64,000 nucleotides of DNA from Macropodus opercularis (taxonomy: Eukaryota; Chordata; Actinopteri; Anabantiformes; Osphronemidae): assembly GCA_030770545.1 (NCBI GenBank), contig CM061100.1:11710501-11774500 (forward strand), written 5' to 3'. The notes below the pieces were generated by a model, which saw only the letters and a program-made list of their open reading frames with translations, was not told the DNA's origin and did not search any database. The first letter of the stretch is position 1. Every line of letters starts with the position of its first letter. The translations under genes and the position numbers were made by a program. This document shows, piece after piece, positions 22,396 to 37,102 of the stretch.

Positions 22396-25070
22396 TGGCC
22401 TGTTCTGTGCATTTCAGACCAAAAGAAAACTACTTTAAACAAAGTGATTTAAATGCATTTTGAAGGTGTTTGCCAGCTTCAGGGATGTATTTGGATCATA
22501 TCTAGCACAAATACTTCATTGCGATTGCCTCTATTAAGATGCAGCAGCTTGAAGCATCACTGAGGCTGTAAACAGTACGAAAACGCTTAGAATGGCCTGT
22601 TATGTGCATTTCAGACCAAAAGCACACTACTTTGAACAAAGTGATTTAAATGCATTTTAAAGGTGTTTGCCAGCTTCAGGGATGTATTTGGATCATATCT
22701 AGCACAAAAACTTTATTGCCATTGCTTGCATTAAGATACAGCAGCTTAAAGAAATACTGAGGCTGGAAACAGTGCGAAAACGCTTAATGACCTGTTCTGT
22801 GCATTTCAGACCAAAAGCACACTACTTTGAACAAAGTGATTTAAATGCATTTTAAAGGTGTTTGCCAGCTTCAGGGATGTATTTGGATCATATCTAGCAC
22901 AAAAACTTTATTGCCATTGCTTGCATTAAGATACAGCAGCTTAAAGAAATACTGAGGCTGGAAACAGTGCGAAAACGCTTAATGACCTGTTCTGTGCATT
23001 TCAGACCAAAAGAACACTACTTTGAACAAAGTGATTTCAATGCATTTTAAAGGTGTTTGCCTTCTTCAGGGATGTATTTGGATCATATCTAGCACAAAAA
23101 CTTTATTGCCATTGCTTGCATTAAGATGCAGCAGCTTAAAGCATCACTGAGGCTGTAAACAGTGCGAAAACGCTTAATGGCCTGTTCTGTGCACTTCAGA
23201 CCAAAAGAACACTACTTTGAACAAAGTGATTTAAATGCATTTTAAAGGTGTTTGCCTTCTTCAGGGATGTATTTGGATCATATCTAGCACATAAACTTTA
23301 TTGCCATTGCTTGCATTAAGATACAGCAGCTTAAAGAAATACTGAGGCTGGAAACAGTGCGAAAACGCTTTATGGCCTGTTCTGTGCATTTCAGACCAAA
23401 AGAACACTACTTTGAACAAAGTGATTTAAATGCATTTTAAAGGTGTTTGCCAGCTTTAGGGATGTATTTGGATCATATCTAGCACAAAAACTTTATTGCC
23501 ATTGCCTCCATTAAGATGCAGCAGATAAAACAAATACTGAGGCTGGAAACAGTGCGAAAACGCTTAGAATGGCCTGTTCTGTGCATTTCAGACCTAAAGA
23601 AAACTACTTTGAACAAAGTGATTTAAATGCATTTTAAAGGTGTTTGCCAGCTTCAGGGATGTGTTTGGATCATATCTAGCACAAAAACTTCATTGCCATT
23701 GTTTGCATTAAGATGCAGCAGATAAAACAAATACTGAGGCTGGAAACAGTGCGAAAACGCTTAGAATGGCCTGTTCTGTGCATTTCAGACCTAAAGAAAA
23801 CTACTTTGAACACAGTGATTTAAATGCATTTTAAAGGTGTTTGCCAGCTTCAGGGATGTTTTTGGATCATATCTAGCACAAAAACTTTATTGCCATTGCT
23901 TGCATTAAGATGCAGCAGATAAAACAAATACTGAGGCTGGAAACAGTGCGAAAACGCTTAGAATGGCCTGTTCTGTGCATTTCAGACCTAAAGAAAACTA
24001 CTTTGAACAAAGTGATTTAAATGCATTTTAAAGGTGTTTGCCAGCTTCAGGGATGTATTTGGATCATATCTAGCACAAAAACTTCATTGCCATTGTTTGC
24101 ATTAAGATGCAGCAGATAAAACAAATACTGAGGCTGGAAACAGTGCGAAAACGCTTAATGACCTGTTCTGTGCATTTCAGACCAAAAGAACACTACTTTG
24201 ATCAAAGTGATTTAAATGCATTTTAAAGGTGTTTGCCTTCTTCAGGGATGTATTTGGATCATATCTAGCACAAAAACTTTATTGCCATTGCTTGCATTAA
24301 GATGCAGCAGCTTAAAGAAATACTGAGGCTGCGAAAACGCTTAGAATGGCCTGTTCTGTGCATTTCAGACCAAAAGAAAACTACTTTAAACAAAGTGATT
24401 TAAATGCATTTTAAAGGTGTTTGCCAGCTTCAGGGATGTATTTGGATCATATCTAGCACAAAAACTTTATTGCCATTGCTTGCATTAAGATGCAGCAGAT
24501 AAAACAAATACTGAGGCTGGAAACAGTGCGAAAACGCTTAGAATGGCCTGTTCTGTGCATTTCAGACCAAAAGAAAACTACTTTGAACAAAGTGATTTAA
24601 ATGCATTTTAAAGGTGTTTGCCAGCTTCAGGGATGTATTTGGATCATATCTAGTACAAAAACTTTATTTTCATTGCCTCCAATAAGATGCAGCAGCTTAA
24701 AGAAATACTGAGGCTGGAAAAAGAGCGAAAACGCTTAGAATGGCCTGTTCTGTGCATTTCAGACCTAAAGAAAACTACTTTGAACAAAGTGATTTAAATG
24801 CATTTTAAAGGTGTTTGCCAGCTTCAGGGATGTATTTGGATCATATCTAGCACAAAAACTTTATTGCCATTGCTTGCATTAAGATGCAGCAGCTTAAAGC
24901 ATCACTGAGGCTGCGAAAACGCTTAGAATGGCCTGTTCTGTGCATTTCAGACCAAAAGAAAACTACTTTAAACAAAGTGATTTAAATGCATTTTAAAGGT
25001 GTTTGCCAGCTTCAGGGATGTATTTGGATCATATCTAGCACAAAAACATTATTACCATTGCTTGCATTAA

Positions 25071-27561
25071 GATGCAGCAGATAAAACAAATACTGAGGCT
25101 GGAAACATTGCGAAAACGCTTAATGGCCTGTTCTGTGCACTTCAGACCAAAAGAACACTACTTTGAACAAAGTGATTTAAATAAATTTTAAAGGTGTTTG
25201 CCTTCTTCAGGGATGTATTTGGATCATATCTAGCACAAAAACTTTATTGCCATTGCTTGCATTAAGATACAGCAGCTTAAAGAAATACTGAGGCTGGAAA
25301 CAGTGCGAAAACGCTTTATGGCCTGTTCTGTGCATTTCAGACCAAAAGAACACTACTTTGAACAAAGTGATTTAAATGCATTTTAAAGGTGTTTGCCAGC
25401 TTTAGGGATGTATTTGGATCATATCTAGCACAAAAACTTTATTGCCATTGCCTCCATTAAGATGCAGCAGATAAAACAAATACTGAGGCTGGAAACAGTG
25501 CGAAAACGCTTAGAATGGCCTGTTCTGTGCATTTCAGACCTAAAGAAAACTACTTTGAACAAAGTGATTTAAATGCATTTTAAAGGTGTTTGCCAGCTTC
25601 AGGGATGTATTTGGATCATATCTAGCACAAAAACTTTATGGCCATTGCCTGCATTAAGATACAGCAGCTTAAAGAAATACTGAGGCTGGAAACAGTGCGA
25701 AAACGCTTAGAATGGCCTGTTCTGTGCATTTCAGACCAAAAGAAAACTACTTTGAACAAAGTGATTTAAATGCATTTTAAAGGTGTTTGCCAGCTTCAGG
25801 GATGTATTTGGATCATATCTAGTACAAAAACTTTATTTTCATTGCCTCCAATAAGATGCAGCAGCTTAAAGAAATACTGAGGCTGGAAAAAGAGCGAAAA
25901 CGCTTAGAATGGCCTGTTCTGTGCATTTCAGACCTAAAGAAAACTACTTTGAACAAAGTGATTTAAATGCATTTTAAAGGTGTTTGCCAGCTTCAGGGAT
26001 GTATTTGGATCATATCTAGCACAAAAACTTTATTGCCATTGCTTGCATTAAGATACAGCAGATTAAAGAAATACTGAGGCTGGAAACAGTGCGAAAACGC
26101 TTAGAATGGCCTGTTCTGTGCATTTCAGACCAAAAGAACACTACTTTGATCAAAGTGATTTAAATGCATTTTAAAGGTGTTTGCCTTCTTCAGGGATGTA
26201 TTTGGATCATATCTAGCACAAAAACTTTATTGCCATTGCCTCCATTAAGATGCAGCAGCTTAAAGCATCACTGAGGCTGTAAACACTGCGAAAACGCTTA
26301 GAATGGCCTGTTCTGTGCATTTCAGACCTAAAGAAAACTACTTTGAACAAAGTGATTTAAATGCATTTTAAAGGTGTTTGCCAGCTTCAGGGATGTGTTT
26401 GGATCATATCTAGCACAAAAACTTTATTGCCATTGCTTGCATTAAGATGCAGCAGCTTAAAGCATCACTGAGGCTGCGAAAACGCTTAGAATGGCCTGTT
26501 CTGTGCATTTCAGACCAAAAGAAAACTACTTTAAACAAAGTGATTTAATTGCATTTTAAAGGTGTTTGCCAGCTTCAGGGATGTATTTGGATCATATCTA
26601 GCACAAAAACTTCATTGCCATTGCCTCTATTAAGATGCAGCAGCTTAAAGCATCACTGAGGCTGTGAAAACGCTTAGAATGGCCTGTTCTGTGCATTTCA
26701 GACCAAAAGAAAACTACTTTCAACAAAGTGATTTAAATGCATTTTAAAGGTGTTTGCCTGCTTTAGGGATGTATTTGGATCATATCTAGCACAAAAACTT
26801 TATTGCCATTGCTTACATTAAGATGCAGCAGATAAAACAAATACTGAGGCTGGAAACAGTGCGAAAACGCTTAGAATGGCCTGTTCTGTGCATTTCAGAC
26901 CTAAAGAAAACTACTTTGAACAAAGTGATTTAAATGCATTTTAAAGGTGTTTGCCAGCTTCAGGGATGTATTTGGATCATATCTAGCACAAAAACTTCAT
27001 TGCCATTGTTTGCATTAAGATGCAGCAGATAAAACAAATACTGAGGCTGGAAACTGTGCGAAAACGCTTAGAATGGCCTGTTATGTGCATTTCAGTCCTA
27101 AAGAAAACTACTTTGAACAAAGTGATTTAAATGCATTTTAAAGGTGTTTGCCAGCTTCAGGGATGTATTTGGATCATATCTAGCACAAAAACTTTATTGC
27201 CATTGCTTGCATTAAGATGCAGCAGCTTAAAGCATCACTGAGGCTGTGAAAACGCTTAGAATGGCCTGTTCTGTGCATTTCAGACCAAAAGAAAACTACT
27301 TTAAACAAAGTGATTTAAATGCATTTTAAAGGTGTTTGCCAGCTTCAGGGATGTATTTGGATCATATCTAGCACAAAAACTTCATTGCCATTGCCTCTAT
27401 TAAGATGCAGCAGCTTAAAGCATCACTGAGGCTGCGAAAACGCTTAGAATGGCCTGTTCTGTGCATTTCAGACCTAAAGAAAACTACTTTGAACAAAGTG
27501 ATTTAAATGCATTTTAAAGGTGTTTGCCAGCTTCAGGGATGTATTTGGATCATATCTAGCA
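25071..27561 (+). repeat. Satellite block C2, first copy (paired with 37103-39593)
   Basis: Matches 37103-39593 at a constant offset of 12032 bp. Shared private variants include actttatggcc (25639/37671) and catttcagtccta (27091/39123). The match ends exactly at the A-rich patch of the second copy, where this copy carries ordinary cacaaaaac. Confidence 0.88.
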
Positions 27562-30500
27562 CAAAAACTTTATTGCCATTGCTTGCATTAAGATGCAGCA
27601 GCTTAAAGAAATACTGAGGCTGCGAAAACGCTTAGAATGGCCTGTTCTGTGCATTTCAGACCAAAAGAAAACTACTTTAAACAAAGTGATTTAAATGCAT
27701 TTTAAAGGTGTTTGCCAGCTTCAGGGATGTATTTGGATCATATCTAGCACAAAAACTTTATTGCCATTGCTTGCATTAAGATGCAGCAGATAAAACAAAT
27801 ACTGAGGCTGGAAACAGTGCGAAAACGCTTAGAATGGCCTGTTCTGTGCATTTCAGACCAAAAGAAAACTACTTTGAACAAAGTGATTTAAATGCATTTT
27901 AAAGGTGTTTGCCAGCTTCAGGGATGTATTTGGATCATATCTAGTACAAAAACTTTATTTTCATTGCCTCCAATAAGATGCAGCAGCTTAAAGAAATACT
28001 GAGGCTGGAAAAAGAGCGAAAACGCTTAGAATGGCCTGTTCTGTGCATTTCAGACCTAAAGAAAACTACTTTGAACAAAGTGATTTAAATGCATTTTAAA
28101 GGTGTTTGCCAGCTTCAGGGATGTATTTGGATCATATCTAGCACAAAAACTTTATTGCCATTGCTTGCATTAAGATGCAGCAGCTTAAAGCATCACTGAG
28201 GCTGCGAAAACGCTTAGAATGGCCTGTTCTGTGCATTTCAGACCAAAAGAAAACTACTTTAAACAAAGTGATTTAAATGCATTTTAAAGGTGTTTGCCAG
28301 CTTCAGGGATGTATTTGGATCATATCTAGCACAAAAACTTTATTGCCATTGCTTGCATTAAGATGCAGCAGCTTAAAGCATCACTGAGGCTGTAAACAGT
28401 GCGAAAACGCTTAGAATGGCCTGTTCTGTGCACTTCAGACCAAAAGAACACTACTTTGAACAAAGTGATTTAAATGCATTTTAAAGGTGTTTGCCTTCTT
28501 CAGGGATGTATTTGGATCATATCTAGCACATAAACTTTATTGCCATTGCCTCCATTAAGATGCAGCAGATAAAACAAATACTGAGGCTGGAAACATTGCG
28601 AAAACGCTTAATGGCCTGTTCTGTGCACTTCAGACCAAAAGAACACTACTTTGAACAAAGTGATTTAAATAAATTTTAAAGGTGTTTGCCTTCTTCAGGG
28701 ATGTATTTGGATCATATCTAGCACAAAAACTTTATTGCCATTGCTTGCATTAAGATACAGCAGCTTAAAGAAATACTGAGGCTGGAAACAGTGCGAAAAC
28801 GCTTTATGGCCTGTTCTGTGCATTTCAGACCAAAAGAACACTACTTTGAACAAAGTGATTTAAATGCATTTTAAAGGTGTTTGCCAGCTTTAGGGATGTA
28901 TTTGGATCATATCTAGCACAAAAACTTTATTGCCATTGCCTCCATTAAGATGCAGCAGATAAAACAAATACTGAGGCTGGAAACAGTGCGAAAACGCTTA
29001 GAATGGCCTGTTCTGTGCATTTCAGACCTAAAGAAAACTACTTTGAACAAAGTGATTTAAATGCATTTTAAAGGTGTTTGCCAGCTTCAGGGATGTATTT
29101 GGATCATATCTAGCACAAAAACTTTATTGCCATTGCCTGCATTAAGATACAGCAGCTTAAAGAAATACTGAGGCTGGAAACAGTGCGAAAACGCTTAGAA
29201 TGGCCTGTTCTGTGCATTTCAGACCAAAAGAAAACTACTTTGAACAAAGTGATTTAAATGCATTTTAAAGGTGTTTGCCAGCTTCAGGGATGTATTTGGA
29301 TCATATCTAGTACAAAAACTTTATTTTCATTGCCTCCAATAAGATGCAGCAGCTTAAAGAAATACTGAGGCTGGAAAAAGAGCGAAAACGCTTAGAATGG
29401 CCTGTTCTGTGCATTTCAGACCTAAAGAAAACTACTTTGAACAAAGTGATTTAAATGCATTTTAAAGGTGTTTGCCAGCTTCAGGGATGTATTTGGATCA
29501 TATCTAGCACAAAAACTTTATTGCCATTGCTTGCATTAAGATACAGCAGATTAAAGAAATACTGAGGCTGGAAACAGTGCGAAAACGCTTAGAATGGCCT
29601 GTTCTGTGCATTTCAGACCAAAAGAACACTACTTTGATCAAAGTGATTTAAATGCATTTTAAAGGTGTTTGCCTTCTTCAGGGATGTATTTGGATCATAT
29701 CTAGCACAAAAACTTTATTGCCATTGCCTCCATTAAGATGCAGCAGCTTAAAGCATCACTGAGGCTGTAAACACTGCGAAAACGCTTAGAATGGCCTGTT
29801 CTGTGCATTTCAGACCTAAAGAAAACTACTTTGAACAAAGTGATTTAAATGCATTTTAAAGGTGTTTGCCAGCTTCAGGGATGTGTTTGGATCATATCTA
29901 GCACAAAAACTTTATTGCCATTGCTTGCATTAAGATGCAGCAGCTTAAAGCATCACTGAGGCTGCGAAAACGCTTAGAATGGCCTGTTCTGTGCATTTCA
30001 GACCAAAAGAAAACTACTTTAAAAAAAGTGATTTAATTGCATTTTAAAGGTGTTTGCCAGCTTCAGGGATGTATTTGGATCATATCTAGCACAAAAACTT
30101 CATTGCCATTGCTTACATTAAGATGCAGCAGATAAAACAAATACTGAGGCTGGAAACAGTGCGAAAACGCTTAGAATGGCCTGTTCTGTGCATTTCAGAC
30201 CTAAAGAAAACTACTTTGAACAAAGTGATTTAAATGCATTTTAAAGGTGTTTGCCAGCTTCAGGGATGTATTTGGATCATATCTAGCACATAAACTTCAT
30301 TGCCATTGTTTGCATTAAGATGCAGCAGATAAAACAAATACTGAGGCTGGAAACTGTGCGAAAACGCTTAGAATGGCCTGTTATGTGCATTTCAGACCTA
30401 AAGAAAACTACTTTGAACAAAGTGATTTAAATGCATTTTAAAGGTGTTTGCCAGCTTCAGGGATGTATTTGGATCATATCTAGCACAAAAACTTTATTGC

Positions 30501-31950
30501 CATTGCTTGCATTAAGATGCAGCAGCTTAAAGCATCACTGAGGCTGTGAAAACGCTTAGAATGGCCTGTTCTGTGCATTTCAGACCAAAAGAAAACTACT
30601 TTAAACAAAGTGATTTAAATGCATTTTAAAGGTGTTTGCCAGCTTCAGGGATGTATTTGGATCATATCTAGCACAAAAACTTCATTGCCATTGCCTCTAT
30701 TAAGATGCAGCAGCTTAAAGCATCACTGAGGCTGCGAAAACGCTTAGAATGGCCTGTTCTGTGCATTTCAGACCTAAAGAAAACTACTTTGAACAAAGTG
30801 ATTTAAATGCATTTTAAAGGTGTTTGCCAGCTTCAGGGATGTATTTGGATCATATCTAGCACATAAACTTTATTGCCATTGCCTCCATTAAGATGCAGCA
30901 GATAAAACAAATACTGAAGCTGGAAACATTGCGAAAACGCTTAATGGCCTGTTCTGTGCACTTCAGACCAAAAGAACACTACTTTGAACAAAGTGATTTA
31001 AATAAATTTTAAAGGTGTTTGCCTTCTTCAGGGATGTATTTGGATCATATCTAGCACAAAAACTTTATTGCCATTGCTTGCATTAAGATGCAGCAGATAA
31101 AACAAATACTGAGGCTGGAAACAGTGCGAAAACGCTTTATGGCCTGTTCTGTGCATTTCAGACCAAAAGAACACTACTTTGAACAAAGTGATTTAAATGC
31201 ATTTTAAAGGTGTTTGCCAGCTTTAGGGATGTATTTGGATCATATCTAGCACAAAAACTTTATTGCCATTGCCTCCAATAAGATGCAGCAGATAAAACAA
31301 ATACTGAGGCTGGAAACAGTGCGAAAACGCTTAGAATGGCCTGTTCTGTGCATTTCAGACCTAAAGAAAACTACTTTGAACAAAGTGATTTAAATGCATT
31401 TTAAAGGTGTTTGCCAGCTTCAGGGATGTATTTGGATCATATCTAGCACAAAAACTTTATTGCCATTGCTTGCATTAAGATGCAGCAGATAAAACAAATA
31501 CTGAGGCTGGAAACAGTGCGAAAACGCTTAGAATGGCCTGTTCTGTGCATTTCAGACCAAAAGAAAACTACTTTGAACAAAGTGATTTAAATGCATTTTA
31601 AAGGTGTTTGCCTTCTTCAGGGATGTATTTGGATCATATCTAGCACAAAAACTTTATTGCCATTGCCTCCATTAAGATGCAGCAGCTTAAAGCATCACTG
31701 AGGCTGTAAACACTGCGAAAACGCTTAGAATGGCCTGTTCTGTGCATTTCAGACCTAAAGAAAACTACTTTGAACAAAGTGATTTAAATGCATTTTAAAG
31801 GTGTTTGCCAGCTTCAGGGATGTGTTTGGATCATATCTAGCACAAAAACTTTATTGCCATTGCTTGCATTAAGATGCAGCAGCTTAAAGCATCACTGAGG
31901 CTGCGAAAACGCTTAGAATGGCCTGTTCTGTGCATTTCAGACCAAAAGAA
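27250..31950 (+). repeat. Satellite block C1, first copy (4.7 kb, paired with 32290-36990)
   Basis: Matches 32290-36990 at a constant offset of 5042 bp. The two copies share the rare variant actttaaaaaaagtg (about 30017 and 35059), all aaataaatttt monomers (28669/33711 and 31002/36044) and the tattttcattgcctccaat monomer. I saw no length change within the match. It ends where the first copy reads ccaaaagaaaactactttaa and the second ccaaaagaacactactttg. Confidence 0.9.
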
Positions 31951-32289
31951 AACTACTTTAAACAAAGTGATTTAATTGCATTTTAAAGGTGTTTGCCAGC
32001 TTCAGGGATGTATTTGGATCATATCTAGCACAAAAACTTCATTGCCATTGCCTCTATTAAGATGCAGCAGCTTAAAGCATCACTGAGGCTGTGAAAACGC
32101 TTAGAATGGCCTGTTCTGTGCATTTCAGACCAAAAGAAAACTACTTTCAACAAAGTGATTTAAATGCATTTTAAAGGTGTTTGCCTGCTTTAGGGATGTA
32201 TTTGGATCATATCTAGCACAAAAACTTTATTGCCATTGCTTACATTAAGATGCAGCAGATAAAACAAATACTGAGGCTGGAAACAGTGC

Positions 32290-35200
32290 GAAAACGCTTA
32301 GAATGGCCTGTTCTGTGCATTTCAGACCAAAAGAAAACTACTTTAAACAAAGTGATTTAAATGCATTTTAAAGGTGTTTGCCAGCTTCAGGGATGTATTT
32401 GGATCATATCTAGCACAAAAACTTCATTGCCATTGCCTCTATTAAGATGCAGCAGCTTAAAGCATCACTGAGGCTGCGAAAACGCTTAGAATGGCCTGTT
32501 CTGTGCATTTCAGACCTAAAGAAAACTACTTTGAACAAAGTGATTTAAATGCATTTTAAAGGTGTTTGCCAGCTTCAGGGATGTATTTGGATCATATCTA
32601 GCACAAAAACTTTATTGCCATTGCTTGCATTAAGATGCAGCAGCTTAAAGAAATACTGAGGCTGCGAAAACGCTTAGAATGGCCTGTTCTGTGCATTTCA
32701 GACCAAAAGAAAACTACTTTAAACAAAGTGATTTAAATGCATTTTAAAGGTGTTTGCCAGCTTCAGGGATGTATTTGGATCATATCTAGCACAAAAACTT
32801 TATTGCCATTGCTTGCATTAAGATGCAGCAGATAAAACAAATACTGAGGCTGGAAACAGTGCGAAAACGCTTAGAATGGCCTGTTCTGTGCATTTCAGAC
32901 CAAAAGAAAACTACTTTGAACAAAGTGATTTAAATGCATTTTAAAGGTGTTTGCCAGCTTCAGGGATGTATTTGGATCATATCTAGTACAAAAACTTTAT
33001 TTTCATTGCCTCCAATAAGATGCAGCAGCTTAAAGAAATACTGAGGCTGGAAAAAGAGCGAAAACGCTTAGAATGGCCTGTTCTGTGCATTTCAGACCTA
33101 AAGAAAACTACTTTGAACAAAGTGATTTAAATGCATTTTAAAGGTGTTTGCCAGCTTCAGGGATGTATTTGGATCATATCTAGCACAAAAACTTTATTGC
33201 CATTGCTTGCATTAAGATGCAGCAGCTTAAAGCATCACTGAGGCTGCGAAAACGCTTAGAATGGCCTGTTCTGTGCATTTCAGACCAAAAGAAAACTACT
33301 TTAAACAAAGTGATTTAAATGCATTTTAAAGGTGTTTGCCAGCTTCAGGGATGTATTTGGATCATATCTAGCACAAAAACTTTATTGCCATTGCTTGCAT
33401 TAAGATGCAGCAGCTTAAAGCATCACTGAGGCTGTAAACAGTGCGAAAACGCTTAGAATGGCCTGTTCTGTGCACTTCAGACCAAAAGAACACTACTTTG
33501 AACAAAGTGATTTAAATGCATTTTAAAGGTGTTTGCCTTCTTCAGGGATGTATTTGGATCATATCTAGCACATAAACTTTATTGCCATTGCCTCCATTAA
33601 GATGCAGCAGATAAAACAAATACTGAGGCTGGAAACATTGCGAAAACGCTTAATGGCCTGTTCTGTGCACTTCAGACCAAAAGAACACTACTTTGAACAA
33701 AGTGATTTAAATAAATTTTAAAGGTGTTTGCCTTCTTCAGGGATGTATTTGGATCATATCTAGCACAAAAACTTTATTGCCATTGCTTGCATTAAGATAC
33801 AGCAGCTTAAAGAAATACTGAGGCTGGAAACAGTGCGAAAACGCTTTATGGCCTGTTCTGTGCATTTCAGACCAAAAGAACACTACTTTGAACAAAGTGA
33901 TTTAAATGCATTTTAAAGGTGTTTGCCAGCTTTAGGGATGTATTTGGATCATATCTAGCACAAAAACTTTATTGCCATTGCCTCCATTAAGATGCAGCAG
34001 ATAAAACAAATACTGAGGCTGGAAACAGTGCGAAAACGCTTAGAATGGCCTGTTCTGTGCATTTCAGACCTAAAGAAAACTACTTTGAACAAAGTGATTT
34101 AAATGCATTTTAAAGGTGTTTGCCAGCTTCAGGGATGTATTTGGATCATATCTAGCACAAAAACTTTATTGCCATTGCCTGCATTAAGATACAGCAGCTT
34201 AAAGAAATACTGAGGCTGGAAACAGTGCGAAAACGCTTAGAATGGCCTGTTCTGTGCATTTCAGACCAAAAGAAAACTACTTTGAACAAAGTGATTTAAA
34301 TGCATTTTAAAGGTGTTTGCCAGCTTCAGGGATGTATTTGGATCATATCTAGTACAAAAACTTTATTTTCATTGCCTCCAATAAGATGCAGCAGCTTAAA
34401 GAAATACTGAGGCTGGAAAAAGAGCGAAAACGCTTAGAATGGCCTGTTCTGTGCATTTCAGACCTAAAGAAAACTACTTTGAACAAAGTGATTTAAATGC
34501 ATTTTAAAGGTGTTTGCCAGCTTCAGGGATGTATTTGGATCATATCTAGCACAAAAACTTTATTGCCATTGCTTGCATTAAGATACAGCAGATTAAAGAA
34601 ATACTGAGGCTGGAAACAGTGCGAAAACGCTTAGAATGGCCTGTTCTGTGCATTTCAGACCAAAAGAACACTACTTTGATCAAAGTGATTTAAATGCATT
34701 TTAAAGGTGTTTGCCTTCTTCAGGGATGTATTTGGATCATATCTAGCACAAAAACTTTATTGCCATTGCCTCCATTAAGATGCAGCAGCTTAAAGCATCA
34801 CTGAGGCTGTAAACACTGCGAAAACGCTTAGAATGGCCTGTTCTGTGCATTTCAGACCTAAAGAAAACTACTTTGAACAAAGTGATTTAAATGCATTTTA
34901 AAGGTGTTTGCCAGCTTCAGGGATGTGTTTGGATCATATCTAGCACAAAAACTTTATTGCCATTGCTTGCATTAAGATGCAGCAGCTTAAAGCATCACTG
35001 AGGCTGCGAAAACGCTTAGAATGGCCTGTTCTGTGCATTTCAGACCAAAAGAAAACTACTTTAAAAAAAGTGATTTAATTGCATTTTAAAGGTGTTTGCC
35101 AGCTTCAGGGATGTATTTGGATCATATCTAGCACAAAAACTTCATTGCCATTGCTTACATTAAGATGCAGCAGATAAAACAAATACTGAGGCTGGAAACA

Positions 35201-36990
35201 GTGCGAAAACGCTTAGAATGGCCTGTTCTGTGCATTTCAGACCTAAAGAAAACTACTTTGAACAAAGTGATTTAAATGCATTTTAAAGGTGTTTGCCAGC
35301 TTCAGGGATGTATTTGGATCATATCTAGCACATAAACTTCATTGCCATTGTTTGCATTAAGATGCAGCAGATAAAACAAATACTGAGGCTGGAAACTGTG
35401 CGAAAACGCTTAGAATGGCCTGTTATGTGCATTTCAGACCTAAAGAAAACTACTTTGAACAAAGTGATTTAAATGCATTTTAAAGGTGTTTGCCAGCTTC
35501 AGGGATGTATTTGGATCATATCTAGCACAAAAACTTTATTGCCATTGCTTGCATTAAGATGCAGCAGCTTAAAGCATCACTGAGGCTGTGAAAACGCTTA
35601 GAATGGCCTGTTCTGTGCATTTCAGACCAAAAGAAAACTACTTTAAACAAAGTGATTTAAATGCATTTTAAAGGTGTTTGCCAGCTTCAGGGATGTATTT
35701 GGATCATATCTAGCACAAAAACTTCATTGCCATTGCCTCTATTAAGATGCAGCAGCTTAAAGCATCACTGAGGCTGCGAAAACGCTTAGAATGGCCTGTT
35801 CTGTGCATTTCAGACCTAAAGAAAACTACTTTGAACAAAGTGATTTAAATGCATTTTAAAGGTGTTTGCCAGCTTCAGGGATGTATTTGGATCATATCTA
35901 GCACATAAACTTTATTGCCATTGCCTCCATTAAGATGCAGCAGATAAAACAAATACTGAAGCTGGAAACATTGCGAAAACGCTTAATGGCCTGTTCTGTG
36001 CACTTCAGACCAAAAGAACACTACTTTGAACAAAGTGATTTAAATAAATTTTAAAGGTGTTTGCCTTCTTCAGGGATGTATTTGGATCATATCTAGCACA
36101 AAAACTTTATTGCCATTGCTTGCATTAAGATGCAGCAGATAAAACAAATACTGAGGCTGGAAACAGTGCGAAAACGCTTTATGGCCTGTTCTGTGCATTT
36201 CAGACCAAAAGAACACTACTTTGAACAAAGTGATTTAAATGCATTTTAAAGGTGTTTGCCAGCTTTAGGGATGTATTTGGATCATATCTAGCACAAAAAC
36301 TTTATTGCCATTGCCTCCAATAAGATGCAGCAGATAAAACAAATACTGAGGCTGGAAACAGTGCGAAAACGCTTAGAATGGCCTGTTCTGTGCATTTCAG
36401 ACCTAAAGAAAACTACTTTGAACAAAGTGATTTAAATGCATTTTAAAGGTGTTTGCCAGCTTCAGGGATGTATTTGGATCATATCTAGCACAAAAACTTT
36501 ATTGCCATTGCTTGCATTAAGATGCAGCAGATAAAACAAATACTGAGGCTGGAAACAGTGCGAAAACGCTTAGAATGGCCTGTTCTGTGCATTTCAGACC
36601 AAAAGAAAACTACTTTGAACAAAGTGATTTAAATGCATTTTAAAGGTGTTTGCCTTCTTCAGGGATGTATTTGGATCATATCTAGCACAAAAACTTTATT
36701 GCCATTGCCTCCATTAAGATGCAGCAGCTTAAAGCATCACTGAGGCTGTAAACACTGCGAAAACGCTTAGAATGGCCTGTTCTGTGCATTTCAGACCTAA
36801 AGAAAACTACTTTGAACAAAGTGATTTAAATGCATTTTAAAGGTGTTTGCCAGCTTCAGGGATGTGTTTGGATCATATCTAGCACAAAAACTTTATTGCC
36901 ATTGCTTGCATTAAGATGCAGCAGCTTAAAGCATCACTGAGGCTGCGAAAACGCTTAGAATGGCCTGTTCTGTGCATTTCAGACCAAAAG
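32290..36990 (+). repeat. Satellite block C1, second copy
   Basis: Partner of 27250-31950. The spacer between the copies (about 31950-32290) matches the region after 26391 at an offset of 5427 bp. The parent unit was therefore probably 5.4 kb, with about two monomers (385 bp) removed in the present 5042-bp spacing. Confidence 0.88.
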
Positions 36991-37102
36991 AACACTACTT
37001 TGAACAAAGTGATTTAAATGCATTTTAAAGGTGTTTGCCTTCTTCAGGGATGTATTTGGATCATATCTAGCACATAAACTTTATTGCCATTGCCTCCATT
37101 AA

